From: JAKLFA01 sp964450385
Lineage (GTDB): Bacteria > Omnitrophota > Gorgyraeia > Zapsychrales > JANLHA01
Length of the DNA stretch: 47,364 nt
Direction of reading: 5' to 3'
NCBI GenBank assembly: GCA_964450385.1
Contig: CAYVEC010000014.1
Coordinates: forward strand, 1-47,364
Under the pieces are notes generated by a model, which did no database searches, was not told where the DNA came from, and worked only from the letters and a program-made list of their open reading frames with translations. This document shows, in pieces, positions 18,523 to 27,021 of this stretch (its first letter is position 1; each line of letters opens with the position of its first letter). The translations under genes and the position numbers were made by a program.

Positions 18523-19587
18523 ATGGCATTTTTCTTGACTGGGGTGACGGGCTCGTTGGGGGCGTTCCTTCTGCGTGAGCTTTTTGAAGGGACAGCGGCG
18601 GATATCGTTGTCTTGATCCGCGCCCGGAACCGGGATCATGCTGAAGAGCGTTTGCGCCAGACATTAGAACATTTTCCTTCCTGCCGATATGAGGATATGC
18701 GGGGCCGTATCAGGATTATTGTTGGCTCTGTCGAGGATCACGGGGGCTTACGAGCATCACTTGCGGAATTCCGTGGGTCCATCGAGCAGGTCTTTCATTG
18801 TGCCGCGGCAACGAATTTTCAATCGGATATTTCAACCTGCCGTGCCCATAATTTTATGGGGACGCGCCATGTGGTTGAAGCGGCTGAGGATTGCCCTCGG
18901 TTGAAGCGGATCCACTATATTGGTACCACGTTCATACTCGGTCGCGCGGCTAAGACCCTGCATGAGCGAGATCTCGTTTTTCGAAGGGAGTTTAACAATT
19001 ATTATGAACAAAGCAAATACGAGACTGAGCTCTTTGTCCGCGAGCGCCGCGAGGCGGGGAGCCCGATCGTGACATATCGGGTTGGGGTCTTGATGGGCGA
19101 CTGTGAGAATGGAACGATCTTGAATTTCAAACTGTTTTATGAGGCGATCCGGTTATTTTCGAAACAGATCCTTGGGTGCTTTCCAGCAAGCCATTCGACA
19201 CGCCATAATTTTGTTCCGGTCGATGTGGCCGCGCGATGGATATTCGCGTTAAGTCGCCTTGAGGATGCTGACGGGCCGGCGGTCTTTCATATCGTTTCGC
19301 CGAATGATTTTCGATGCGAGGAGCTCGTAACCCGGGCGGCGGATTTTTTCGGTTATAAGAATCCGCGTTGGGTGCGTCTAACGGACCGCGCGTATCGCGA
19401 GATGACCCGGACCCAGAAATTATTGATTGCCCCGTTCATCCCGTATTTTAACTATCGTGGCAGGGTGGGGGGGGAGGCAACGTTTGATGTCTTGAGAGGT
19501 CATGGGGTGCCGGTGGAGCGTCTCCCGATCGCGTATTTCGATCGATTGTTCCAGTATTGCTTGATGAAGGGGTATGTTAAAAAATGA
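18523..19587 (+). CDS. NAD(P)-dependent thioester-reductase-like / extended SDR enzyme
   Basis: A 354-residue Rossmann protein of the NAD_binding_4 (male sterility/thioester reductase) type. TGVTGSLG (6-13) is the dinucleotide-binding motif, FHCAAATNFQ (91-100) and GTRHVVEA the following strands, and Tyr161-x3-Lys165 in YEQSKYETE the catalytic pair. HNFVPVDVAARWI near residue 225 is the usual late motif. Relatives reduce a carrier-bound acyl thioester or acyl-CoA to aldehyde or alcohol; the substrate here is inferred from the adjacent ketoacyl synthase. ATG 18523 places the dinucleotide motif at the N-terminus; its ribosome site is weak, so coupling to the upstream gene is likely. Its stop overlaps the kinase start by four bases. 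Confidence 0.8.
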   Translation: MAFFLTGVTGSLGAFLLRELFEGTAADIVVLIRARNRDHAEERLRQTLEHFPSCRYEDMRGRIRIIVGSVEDHGGLRASLAEFRGSIEQVFHCAAATNFQSDISTCRAHNFMGTRHVVEAAEDCPRLKRIHYIGTTFILGRAAKTLHERDLVFRREFNNYYEQSKYETELFVRERREAGSPIVTYRVGVLMGDCENGTILNFKLFYEAIRLFSKQILGCFPASHSTRHNFVPVDVAARWIFALSRLEDADGPAVFHIVSPNDFRCEELVTRAADFFGYKNPRWVRLTDRAYREMTRTQKLLIAPFIPYFNYRGRVGGEATFDVLRGHGVPVERLPIAYFDRLFQYCLMKGYVKK

Positions 19588-21785
19588 TCTATACCGGCTT
19601 ATTAGGGTTATCATCCGCGGTCATCCTGTGTTTTAATGTGATGGTCTTGCTGAAAGGCTCTCGCTCGCGCGTGAACCGCAGCTTTTCTTTTTTTGGGTTC
19701 TGTGTTTTTATCTGGCTTGCCTCATTTTTTGCTGGGTATCTTGTGTCGTCGTCGATCAAGGTTCTTTTATTTAAGGTTGGTTATATCGGCATCGTTTTTC
19801 TGCCCGCAACGTTTTTTTATTTTGTCGGCAATTATTTAGATTTTCCCCGTTGGCATTCGCTGTGGGCATTCGCTATATCTGGCGTCTTTTGCGCCCTGAA
19901 CTTTAGTCCGTACCCGTTATTCTCTGAACTTCAAACATTTTTTTGGGGGGCGTATCCCAAGGCCCGGGTTCCGGCCCATGCCTTGTTTTTGGTGTATTTT
20001 ATCGCGGTCTTTACGTATTGCGCCGTCCGGCTTTTTATCTCTTGCTTTTTAAGCCGATCCTTTCAATCGGCGTCCCTTCAAAATCAGAGGAAGAAATATA
20101 TTCTTTTCGGAACTCTGATCGGGACCATGGGGTGCCTTGATTTTCTACCCAATTACGGGATCGCGATCCTGCCTATCGGGTTTATTTTTATGATCGCCTA
20201 TCCGGCGATATTATTTTATGCGATTGTCAAATATCGCCTTATGGATATTACGATCGCGCTGACAAGGACATCGTTGTTTATTGCGGTTTATGCCCTTGTC
20301 CTTGGCCTCCCGTTTGTGGTTGCCTTCGGTTTTGAGCCGATTTTGCATGAGGTCATTGGCGCGAGGTGGTGGCTTGCGCCGCTGATCTTGCTTACGGTTC
20401 TTGCGACGGCTGGCCCCTTCATTTATTTAGCGATCCAAAAGCGTACCGAGGAAAAATTCTTCTCGGACCAAAAACGCTATCGAGAGACCCTGCGTCAGGC
20501 CGCGACGGGGATGGGTCGGATCAAGGATATGAAACGGCTGTTGGACATGATCGTCCGTTTAGTAACGAGCTCGGTCCGGGTTGAGCACAGCTTTATTTAT
20601 CTTAAGGACACGAAGGGCAAAAATTTTTATCTTGCGGCCCGACGATTTCGTTCGGACAGTGTTGAAGTTGTTAAGGACCTACCCCATGATTCGCCTGTCG
20701 TGCGCGCGATCCTTCATGTGCGGGCCCCGATTGTGTATTCTGAGATCAAACAGAGGGCCCAGGACTTTGACGATGAGAAATTGGCGAGTGTCGGCCGTCA
20801 TATGGAAGAACTGAAGGGCGAGCTCTTGGTGCCGTGTTTTATTGAGGAGAAATTGATCGCGATCATGGTCATGGGCAAGAAGGCGTCAGGTGAGCTTTTT
20901 TCTCAGGACGACCTGTCGGTCTTCATGATCCTTTCGGGTCAGGCGGGTCTCGCGATCGAGAACGCGGAATTCTATCGTGAGATGCGGGCGACCCACGAAC
21001 AGCTCTTTCGGGCCGAGAAGATGGCAACGATCGGGATCATGGCCGATGGGCTTTCCCATCAGATCAACAACCGGCTCCATGCCCTAGGCTTTATCGCGGG
21101 CGATGCGCTCGACACCCTTCAGCTGAAGAAGAACATCAAGATGAGCGATGAGGTTCGTGATATCTTTGTTGATATTGAGCACGCCCTGACGCGGATCCAG
21201 GAGAACGTGACCCAGGGGGGGGAGATCGTTCGAGGGTTGTTGAAATATTCACGCAAGAGCGACGAGGGTTTTCAGGAGGTTGACCTTGATGATCTGTTAG
21301 ACGACGCCCTAAAGATGGCGGAATTCAAGATCAAAGGCGGAGAGATGAGCGTGCTCCGGGACTTTGATCCGGCCCTGCCCAAGATCTACGGGAATTTCGC
21401 GCAACTTCAGGAGGTCTTTTTTAATATGATCGATAATGCCTATGACGCGATGATGCAGCGTAAAACGGATTTGAAGGAGGAGGGCTATCGGCCCACAATC
21501 CGGATCCGGGCCGAGCGGGCCCGGCGCGGAGCCCTGCGGATCGTTCTTGAGGATAATGGGATCGGGATCAAGGCCGAGGACCAGGAGAAGATTTTCACGC
21601 CTTTTTTTACCACGAAACTTTCGAGCAAGAAGGGGACCGGGCTTGGCTTATATGTGATCCAAAAACTCATTGAGGAAAATCATAAAGGCCGGGTTGTCTA
21701 TAAATCGGAATATGCGGTCGGGACGAAAATTTATATTACGCTGCCGACGGTTGAGGAGCGGGTGCGTCGGGAGAGCGCCGCCTAA
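19584..21785 (+). CDS. Membrane sensor histidine kinase with multi-helix N-terminus and GAF domain
   Basis: A 733-residue kinase. Residues 1-285 carry about eight to nine hydrophobic helices, resembling the 7TM-type sensor N-termini of histidine kinases. A GAF domain spans about 310-465. The H box has His492 in GLSHQINNRLHA (Gln replaces the more common Glu), the N box Asn618 in FFNMIDNAYDAM, G1 is DNGIGI (657-662), the F box FTPFFTTK and G2 GTGLGL (684-689). It should autophosphorylate and pass phosphate to a receiver, most simply the single-domain regulator 31 bases downstream. The overall plan resembles PrsK, the kinase tied to PEP-CTERM systems, but this is only an architectural likeness. 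It is coupled by overlap to the reductase gene. Confidence 0.88.
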   Translation: MIYTGLLGLSSAVILCFNVMVLLKGSRSRVNRSFSFFGFCVFIWLASFFAGYLVSSSIKVLLFKVGYIGIVFLPATFFYFVGNYLDFPRWHSLWAFAISGVFCALNFSPYPLFSELQTFFWGAYPKARVPAHALFLVYFIAVFTYCAVRLFISCFLSRSFQSASLQNQRKKYILFGTLIGTMGCLDFLPNYGIAILPIGFIFMIAYPAILFYAIVKYRLMDITIALTRTSLFIAVYALVLGLPFVVAFGFEPILHEVIGARWWLAPLILLTVLATAGPFIYLAIQKRTEEKFFSDQKRYRETLRQAATGMGRIKDMKRLLDMIVRLVTSSVRVEHSFIYLKDTKGKNFYLAARRFRSDSVEVVKDLPHDSPVVRAILHVRAPIVYSEIKQRAQDFDDEKLASVGRHMEELKGELLVPCFIEEKLIAIMVMGKKASGELFSQDDLSVFMILSGQAGLAIENAEFYREMRATHEQLFRAEKMATIGIMADGLSHQINNRLHALGFIAGDALDTLQLKKNIKMSDEVRDIFVDIEHALTRIQENVTQGGEIVRGLLKYSRKSDEGFQEVDLDDLLDDALKMAEFKIKGGEMSVLRDFDPALPKIYGNFAQLQEVFFNMIDNAYDAMMQRKTDLKEEGYRPTIRIRAERARRGALRIVLEDNGIGIKAEDQEKIFTPFFTTKLSSKKGTGLGLYVIQKLIEENHKGRVVYKSEYAVGTKIYITLPTVEERVRRESAA

Positions 21786-21816
21786 GGGGTGGGGTTGAAT
21801 CAAAGGGGGAGAGGGG

Positions 21817-22179
21817 ATGCCGAAGTTATTGATTGTGGATGATGAGATCGATATTAGAGAGTTCGCGAAGAACTTTTTTAAAAAGCGCGGCATTGAGGTT
21901 TTTACCGCTGCCGGCGGCGGGGAGGCGATGGAGATCATCGCGGAGCACCCGGTGGATCTCATTCTTCTTGATGTGCGGATGGAGGAGATGACCGGTGTTG
22001 AGTTCCTGGCGCAGGTTCGGGAGCGCGGCAACGCGGTGAAGGCGATCATGGTCAGCGGTGTTGAGGACGCCGCCACGATTGATGAGGCGAAACGGTTGGG
22101 GGCCTTGGGGTTTATTCACAAACCCTTAATCCTTGAAGAGCTTCAGAAGGTTGTGATGAAAGAGTTGGCTTTGGCCTAG
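21817..22179 (+). CDS. Single-domain response regulator (receiver only)
   Basis: A 120-residue CheY-like receiver: acidic pair in LLIVDDE (Asp8, Asp9), phospho-acceptor Asp52 in LILLDVRM, Ser80 in IMVSG and Lys102 in FIHKPL. There is no output domain, so it works by protein contact or as a relay. GGGGGAGAGGGG stands immediately before the ATG. It lies between the kinase and the HD-GYP protein, the likely phosphate source and effector respectively. Confidence 0.93.
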   Translation: MPKLLIVDDEIDIREFAKNFFKKRGIEVFTAAGGGEAMEIIAEHPVDLILLDVRMEEMTGVEFLAQVRERGNAVKAIMVSGVEDAATIDEAKRLGALGFIHKPLILEELQKVVMKELALA

Positions 22180-22194
22180 AGCGGTGGAGGGGGT

Positions 22195-23463
22195 ATGCGG
22201 CATTCGGTAAAAAGTGATCGAAAAATTGATTTTAAGCAGGAGCTCGAGGCGGCCAGCCACAGCATGATCATGGTCCATGAGCCGGATCTCCTGATCGCGA
22301 TGATCATCCGCATGATCGTTCAGCGGCTTGACCTTCAGCACGCGGGGATGGTCGTGTTTAATCCCGCGACTAAAGAATATCAGCTGACCGTCTCAAAGGG
22401 TGACGCTGGATATAAGATCCCATCTGAATTTGGCCGATTTAGTCAGGACAGCCCGATCGTGAAGATCTTTCTTCGGCCTGAGTATCGTCCCTTTTTTGAG
22501 CATAAGCACGCAGTCCTCTGGTATGACCTTAACCGGATGATCTGGCAGGAGGGGATGCTCAATGGTGATGCGGATTCAGATTTGAAGGAATTGCTTCATC
22601 AGGTGAGTGATCAGATGCATATGCTCGGGATCGTTGCGTGTGTTCCAGCGATTTACCGCGAGGACCTGTTGGCGGTTCTTCTCTTGGGGGAAAAGGAGGA
22701 TGGCCGAAAATTCGACAAGGAGGAGCTCAGTTTTTTTGGGGCGCTGGCCTCGGATGCGGCGATGGCCCTGAGGAACGCTCAGCTCTTTGAACAGATCAAG
22801 AGGCAGGCTGAGCATAATCACGACCTTTTTTTACGGATGACGATGACCCTGGGCGCGGCCATCGAGGTGAAGGACAAATATACCCGCGGCCATAGTGAGG
22901 GGGTCACCCGTTATGCCTTGGCCATCGCGGAAGAGATGCGGGCCGCTGCTGGCCGTGATGATTTTGATCAAGAATTTTTCGAGGATCTCTATATTGCGGG
23001 GATCCTCCATGATATCGGAAAGATCGGGGTCCCAGAGTCGATCTTAAATAAGCCCGGGGCGCTTACGCCTGAGGAATACGCCTTGGTGAAACGGCATCCG
23101 GTGGATGGGGTCGCAATCTTAAAACCTCTTTCAGAGCTCAAGCGCTGTATTGAGGCGATCCGTGCCCATCATGAGCGGTTTGATGGTAGCGGATATCCGG
23201 ATGGGCTTCAAGGGGAGGCGATCCCGATGATTGCGGCCATCATTGCGGTTGCCGACACCTTGGACGCGATTGTCACCCAGCGGCCGTATCGCAAGTCCCG
23301 GACCCTTGCCGAGGCAATTGATGAGGTCCGGCGCTATCGAGGGACTCAATTCCGGCCGGATGTTGTTGATGCCGCGGTCAGGGTGTATAACGCCGGCCGC
23401 TTCCCTCAAGCCCAAAATCAGGAGGGAGGGGAAGCCCCTCTTTCGCCGCCGGAGGCCTTTTAG
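22195..23463 (+). CDS. GAF / HD-GYP domain protein, probable cyclic-di-GMP phosphodiesterase
   Basis: A 422-residue cytosolic protein. A GAF domain covers about 25-200 and an HD-GYP domain about 215-400. The metal site is intact: HD at 272-273 in GILHDIGKIGVPESIL, HPVDG at about 301-305, and HHERFDGSGYPDGLQG (325-340) with the GYP signature. HD-GYP proteins hydrolyse cyclic-di-GMP to GMP or pGpG. GGTGGAGGGGG precedes the ATG. It is the last gene of the operon that starts with the ketoacyl synthase. No receiver domain is present, so the separate receiver protein upstream may regulate it. Confidence 0.9.
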   Translation: MRHSVKSDRKIDFKQELEAASHSMIMVHEPDLLIAMIIRMIVQRLDLQHAGMVVFNPATKEYQLTVSKGDAGYKIPSEFGRFSQDSPIVKIFLRPEYRPFFEHKHAVLWYDLNRMIWQEGMLNGDADSDLKELLHQVSDQMHMLGIVACVPAIYREDLLAVLLLGEKEDGRKFDKEELSFFGALASDAAMALRNAQLFEQIKRQAEHNHDLFLRMTMTLGAAIEVKDKYTRGHSEGVTRYALAIAEEMRAAAGRDDFDQEFFEDLYIAGILHDIGKIGVPESILNKPGALTPEEYALVKRHPVDGVAILKPLSELKRCIEAIRAHHERFDGSGYPDGLQGEAIPMIAAIIAVADTLDAIVTQRPYRKSRTLAEAIDEVRRYRGTQFRPDVVDAAVRVYNAGRFPQAQNQEGGEAPLSPPEAF

Positions 23464-23840
23464 CCCTTTTTGTAATCCTTTTTTATTATCAGCTCTGTTC
23501 TCTCTTTTTCTTTCTGATAAATGACATTGGTTCTTCATTTCCTCCGGGATACCTTAAAAAAATCGAATTAGTGTTTTTGTGTACGAGTGATATCTGGGTG
23601 TGCCAAAAAGCGGCTTGGTCCCTGGGTAGGCCGGAGGTGGGTTTTAGGTAACAGGATTTTGTCTTAATCGAGGATATGGTTCTGCTGGCGGGGGGTTCGA
23701 CGCGGTGTGTTTTCTCTAAGCTATTTTTAATGAATGGGTTGGGCGAGGTTTTTCTTATAGTAAATAGTTAACATAACATATATTATAGGAAGTTTCAGAT
23801 AAGGGATTGCTGGGGCGTCTTTTTGAAATAAATAAAAGAA
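23464..23840 (+). other. 377-base intergenic region between convergent genes, no gene seen
   Basis: The stretch lies between the HD-GYP gene (+) and the DUF134 gene (-). The left quarter is T-rich; TTATCAG near 23488 and CTGATAA near 23515 could pair as a seven-base stem with a long loop. The middle (about 23600-23710) is G-rich and contains GGTTCGA, but no tRNA can be folded around it. The right quarter is AT-rich. I see no convincing open reading frame, terminator hairpin with T run, or known structured RNA. Confidence 0.5.
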
Positions 23841-24407
23841 TTAAGCAATTTTTGGAGGTTTTGTTGCTCTTTCTCTGTCAATGATGGCGATGTCTACAAG
23901 GTTGTTTAGGGCCTCTTCCTTTTGGTTGTGGAGCAGTGATTGTGGGGTTCTTCCGACTGCGGGAATCTCTTCAGCCACTTCGGTCTCGCCAGTTGGTACC
24001 GATTGATGGTCTCGGGCGGCTGCGATTTCTTCCTCAAATTGTTGGTGTCGATGGCTGAATTTTTCAACCTCGGTCTTGAGGATTTCAAGGTTCAGATCTT
24101 TTTTGGTGATGCCGACCTGGGCATCGCCCATCCGGATATGAATGATCTTGCCGTTGACCAGGGCGTCTGCGATCCGTCGCCGGGCCTCACGCAGGGTCCG
24201 GCCGAAACTGGCCCGTGATATTCTCATGGCTTGGGCGCCGTCGTGCTGCGAAAAATTTTGGAAATCAGCGAGCTTGATCGCCTCAAGCTGATCAATGCTG
24301 AGCTCAATCTCGTCGGGGCGACCAGGTTTCCCTCGCGGTGAAAAGGTGATAGTTTTTGGCATCCGTTGGATGTAGCGGACCTTTGCGGGACGTCCCTTTT
24401 TAGTCAT
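23841..24407 (-). CDS. DUF134 family DNA-binding protein
   Basis: A 188-residue protein whose first 95 residues match DUF134 (COG1342): GRPAKVRYIQRMP, FSPRG, the ELSIDQLEAIKLADFQNFSQHDGAQAM block and a helix-turn-helix of the sigma-70 region 4 type (about 52-75, RISRASFGRTLREARRRIADAL), then NGKIIHI. The tail (about 100-188) is charged and partly coiled-coil-like and is longer than in typical members, with no cysteine cluster. The family is a presumed transcription regulator. Its own promoter is covered by a perfect palindrome and a second imperfect copy lies in the leader, so negative autoregulation is likely. The ATG has only a distant AAAGG. Confidence 0.85.
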   Translation of the reverse strand: MTKKGRPAKVRYIQRMPKTITFSPRGKPGRPDEIELSIDQLEAIKLADFQNFSQHDGAQAMRISRASFGRTLREARRRIADALVNGKIIHIRMGDAQVGITKKDLNLEILKTEVEKFSHRHQQFEEEIAAARDHQSVPTGETEVAEEIPAVGRTPQSLLHNQKEEALNNLVDIAIIDRERATKPPKIA

Positions 24408-24444
24408 CTATGGTGGAGCCTTTCAGTTTAAAACACCCCGGAAA

Positions 24445-24463
24445 TTTTGAGCATTTGCTAAAA
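24445..24463 (-). promoter_or_regulatory. Second, imperfect copy of the DUF134 operator
   Basis: On the plus strand TTTTGAGCATTTGCTAAAA repeats the left half of the main palindrome exactly and lacks one C in the right half. It lies in the predicted leader of the DUF134 gene, about 38 bases before its ATG and 35 bases from the centre of the first site (about three and a third helical turns). Confidence 0.6.
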
Positions 24464-24475
24464 GAAAACCCGATG

Positions 24476-24501
24476 TATTTTTGAGCATATGCTCAAAAAT
24501 A
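24476..24501 (-). promoter_or_regulatory. Perfect 26-base palindrome, predicted operator of the DUF134 gene
   Basis: The sequence is a perfect inverted repeat centred between 24488 and 24489, with core TTGAGCAT|ATGCTCAA flanked by symmetric A/T runs. It overlaps the end of the -10 element and the expected transcription start on the minus strand. A bound protein would block RNA polymerase, which fits autorepression by the helix-turn-helix protein encoded downstream. Confidence 0.75.
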
Positions 24502-24529
24502 ATATAGTGTTATTGTGGGCATCTGTCAA
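24501..24529 (-). promoter_or_regulatory. Sigma-70 type promoter of the DUF134 gene
   Basis: On the minus strand TTGACA (24529-24524) and TATATT (24506-24501) are separated by 17 bases. The start is expected near 24494, giving an 87-base leader that contains both operator-like sites. Confidence 0.8.
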
Positions 24530-24561
24530 GACGCTTGTTTTGTTGTGTTTTAAGGTGATTT

Positions 24562-25602
24562 CTAAGAATCCAGGGCGCTTGAGACAAGCCGCGATAAATG
24601 CTGCAGTGTGGTGAAATGAGGAGCGATGTTTGAGTCCGATCCCTGCTCTCGTGTTTGGATATTAAGAACACCATAAACACGATTCCGGCCGGAAAGTGGG
24701 ATTACCGCGGACTCGCGGATGTCATCGCGGTGTAAAAAGTCTTTGATCCGCGCGTCACCGTTCGTCCCTTTGATCAGAAAGGCCTGATTGCTTTCGGCCG
24801 CGATGCCGGAGACCCCTTCGCCGAGGCGTTTTCGACCTGCGCCGACGGTCTTTGGCTCAAGTCCTCGCGAGACGCGGATCGAGAGCTCCCTCCGGTTCGG
24901 GTCCATCATCATGATTGATCCGGATTCAGCGCCGGTCAGGGAAAGAGCGATATCGAGCGCTGAGACAAGGAGTTCATCAATAGCGGCCTTTTCATAGAGG
25001 GCCTTGACCTCCTCCGCGAGGTCAACAGGGACTAGGGCCTCCTGGAATTGTTTTTTATGGAGAAGCTGATGCTCGGCCTGCATGTCGATAAACTCGTGGG
25101 CGATGGTAGCCAGGAGCTCGAGGATGCTCGTCATGGCCACATGGGAGACGACCCGGAAATTATGGATGTCATCGATGAGCTCTGGATTGAGCCCGAATTC
25201 ATGGGTGAGTGAGGCGAGCTGTTCCTCGGTGAGGCGCTTATTAAGGATAACAGGGCCCACGATCATGTAGGCAAAGGTCAGTCCGTATCCTTTGAGCGGC
25301 ACGGCGTAGGCATGGAGGGCCCCCTCCTCGCCCCGCACTGCCTCGAGATAGTTTCCGTAGGGAGAAAACATTGAGAGGAACGGCTGCCTTTCGGCTGCGG
25401 GACGCCGGAAAACCTGTTCAAAAAGGCGGCTGCCGTAGTCGCCTATCCCCGATTCAAGCAGGGGCGACAGGATCATCTGCCCATCGGTATTGACGACAAA
25501 GATATTGATTCGCAGGACATCGATGAAACGTTGCAGTCCCCGGATCCATTTTTCCCGGTTAATCAGATCGTCCACAAGTTTTTTTGAATGAAGACCGCTC
25601 AT
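24562..25602 (-). CDS. PocR-domain and GAF-domain sensory protein
   Basis: A 346-residue cytosolic protein. Residues about 5-165 resemble the PocR ligand-binding domain (INIFVVNTDGQMI, a central PYGNYLEAVRG, YAVPLKGYGLTFAYMIVGPVIL). This is followed by a helical linker (about 155-200) and a GAF domain (about 200-345) with GSIMMMDPNRRELSIRVSRGL and VIPLSGRNRVYGVLNIQ. There is no catalytic or DNA-binding domain, so it probably senses a small molecule and modulates the two-component proteins encoded just upstream. The gap to the NtrC-type regulator is two bases. The usual PocR cysteines are not evident. It is the last gene of the signalling operon. Confidence 0.75.
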   Translation of the reverse strand: MSGLHSKKLVDDLINREKWIRGLQRFIDVLRINIFVVNTDGQMILSPLLESGIGDYGSRLFEQVFRRPAAERQPFLSMFSPYGNYLEAVRGEEGALHAYAVPLKGYGLTFAYMIVGPVILNKRLTEEQLASLTHEFGLNPELIDDIHNFRVVSHVAMTSILELLATIAHEFIDMQAEHQLLHKKQFQEALVPVDLAEEVKALYEKAAIDELLVSALDIALSLTGAESGSIMMMDPNRRELSIRVSRGLEPKTVGAGRKRLGEGVSGIAAESNQAFLIKGTNGDARIKDFLHRDDIRESAVIPLSGRNRVYGVLNIQTREQGSDSNIAPHFTTLQHLSRLVSSALDS

Positions 25603-25604
25603 TG

Positions 25605-27011
25605 TTATTTCTTAAACTCGATATTATATTTTTTCATTTTGTTGTACAAGGTCGTTCTATTGATCCCCAAGCTCTGAGCGGCCTTGTTCCGGTTCCAGTG
25701 GTTGTCTTCGAGGGCCTTTACGATCACGTCCCTCTCTGGGTCGCGCATGACCTCTTTGAGCGAGCGCCCTTCGGCAGCAGCCCGAGCAAGCGACGGCTTC
25801 GAAGACGAGGTAATGAATTTGTTCATGTTGGGGATATCCCAGCGCTCGATGACATCATTTTTCGTCATGATCACGGCGCCCTCGATCGCGTTCTCGAGTT
25901 CACGGATGTTGCCGGGCCAGGTGTATTGCTGAAAGATCTGACGAACGTCGTCGGAGATTCCGGAGATCTGTTTGGAATTCTTTCGGGCGTAGATTTTGAG
26001 GAAATGCTCAGCGAGCATGTCGAGGTCCTCTTTGCGATCACGAAGCGGCGGCATCTGGATCGAGATGACGTTGATCCGGTAGTAGAGATCCTCACGGAAC
26101 TCGCCGGTCTCGACAAGATTGTTGAGGTCGCGGTTCGTGGCCACGATGATCCGTGCGTCTGTTTTGCGGGTGACATTGTCCCCCACGCGTTCAAAGAGGT
26201 TGTCCTGAAGGACCCGGAGAAGCTTGACCTGGAGGAGCGGTGAAAAGGAATCGATCTCGTCGAGGAAGATGGTTCCACCTCGGGCGTATTCGAATCGGCC
26301 CTCCTTATCCTTGATCGCGCCGGTGAAGGCCCCTTTGACGTGGCCGAAGAGTTCGCTTTCGAGCAGGGTCTCAGAGAGGGCCCCGCAGCTCACCTCGACG
26401 AAAGGCTTGTCATAGCGATTTTGGTCCATCTGGTGGATCGCCCGAGCGGCAAGCCCCTTTCCGGTCCCGCTTTCGCCGGTGATCAGGATCGTCGCGTTAG
26501 ATGTCGCGACGGATTCGATGATGTGATAGACCTTTTGCATGCGCGGGCTTGACCCGAGCATCTGACCGCACGATGACGGGTTGGACTTAGCGAGCAGCTC
26601 ACGCAGACGCATGTTTTCGGCGAGAATCTCCTTGTGGGTGATGATCTTCTGAAGCCGGGATTTGATCTCGTCATCGTTGACCGGCTTGCAGATATAATCA
26701 TAAGCCCCCTTGCGCATCGCGTCGACAGCTGATTCGATCGAGCCGAACCCGGTGATCAGGATGACCTCGATCTCAGGAAAATCCTTCTTAACGCGTTCCA
26801 AGAGGTCGAGCCCGCTCATCTTGGGCAGTTTCATGTCGGTAAGAATGACATCGACCTTTTTGGTCTTGAGGATGTCGAGGGCCTCTTCGGCGCTCGTGAC
26901 CATGTGGGCATAATACCCGTCGATCCTCAGGATCTCAAAGAGCGACTGACGGATCAGCGGCTCATCGTCGACAATCAAGATATCATAGTTGTGTTTGGTC
27001 GTGGTGTCCAT
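25605..27011 (-). CDS. NtrC-family sigma-54 dependent response regulator
   Basis: A 468-residue activator with three domains. The receiver (10-125) has ILIVDDEP, phospho-acceptor Asp59 in ILTDMKLP and Lys109. The AAA+ domain (150-380) has Walker A GESGTGKG (179-186), the sigma-54 contact loop GAFTGA (227-232), FLDEID as Walker B, and LYYRINVISIQMPPLRDRKEDL. A Fis-type helix-turn-helix at the C-terminus contains NHWNRNKAAQSLGINRTTLYNKMKKY. It should open sigma-54 promoters when phosphorylated, most likely by the kinase encoded 10 bases upstream. A textbook sigma-54 promoter at 42226-42243 makes the exosortase-linked sugar transferase gene a candidate target. This matches the PrsK/PrsR idea for PEP-CTERM systems but is not proven. 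Confidence 0.95.
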   Translation of the reverse strand: MDTTTKHNYDILIVDDEPLIRQSLFEILRIDGYYAHMVTSAEEALDILKTKKVDVILTDMKLPKMSGLDLLERVKKDFPEIEVILITGFGSIESAVDAMRKGAYDYICKPVNDDEIKSRLQKIITHKEILAENMRLRELLAKSNPSSCGQMLGSSPRMQKVYHIIESVATSNATILITGESGTGKGLAARAIHQMDQNRYDKPFVEVSCGALSETLLESELFGHVKGAFTGAIKDKEGRFEYARGGTIFLDEIDSFSPLLQVKLLRVLQDNLFERVGDNVTRKTDARIIVATNRDLNNLVETGEFREDLYYRINVISIQMPPLRDRKEDLDMLAEHFLKIYARKNSKQISGISDDVRQIFQQYTWPGNIRELENAIEGAVIMTKNDVIERWDIPNMNKFITSSSKPSLARAAAEGRSLKEVMRDPERDVIVKALEDNHWNRNKAAQSLGINRTTLYNKMKKYNIEFKK

Positions 27012-27021
27012 GACTGCCTCT

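Noticed and set aside
23694..23704. GGTTCGA motif resembling a tRNA T-arm
   Set aside because: The flanking bases do not pair as a T stem and no acceptor or anticodon arm can be built around it.
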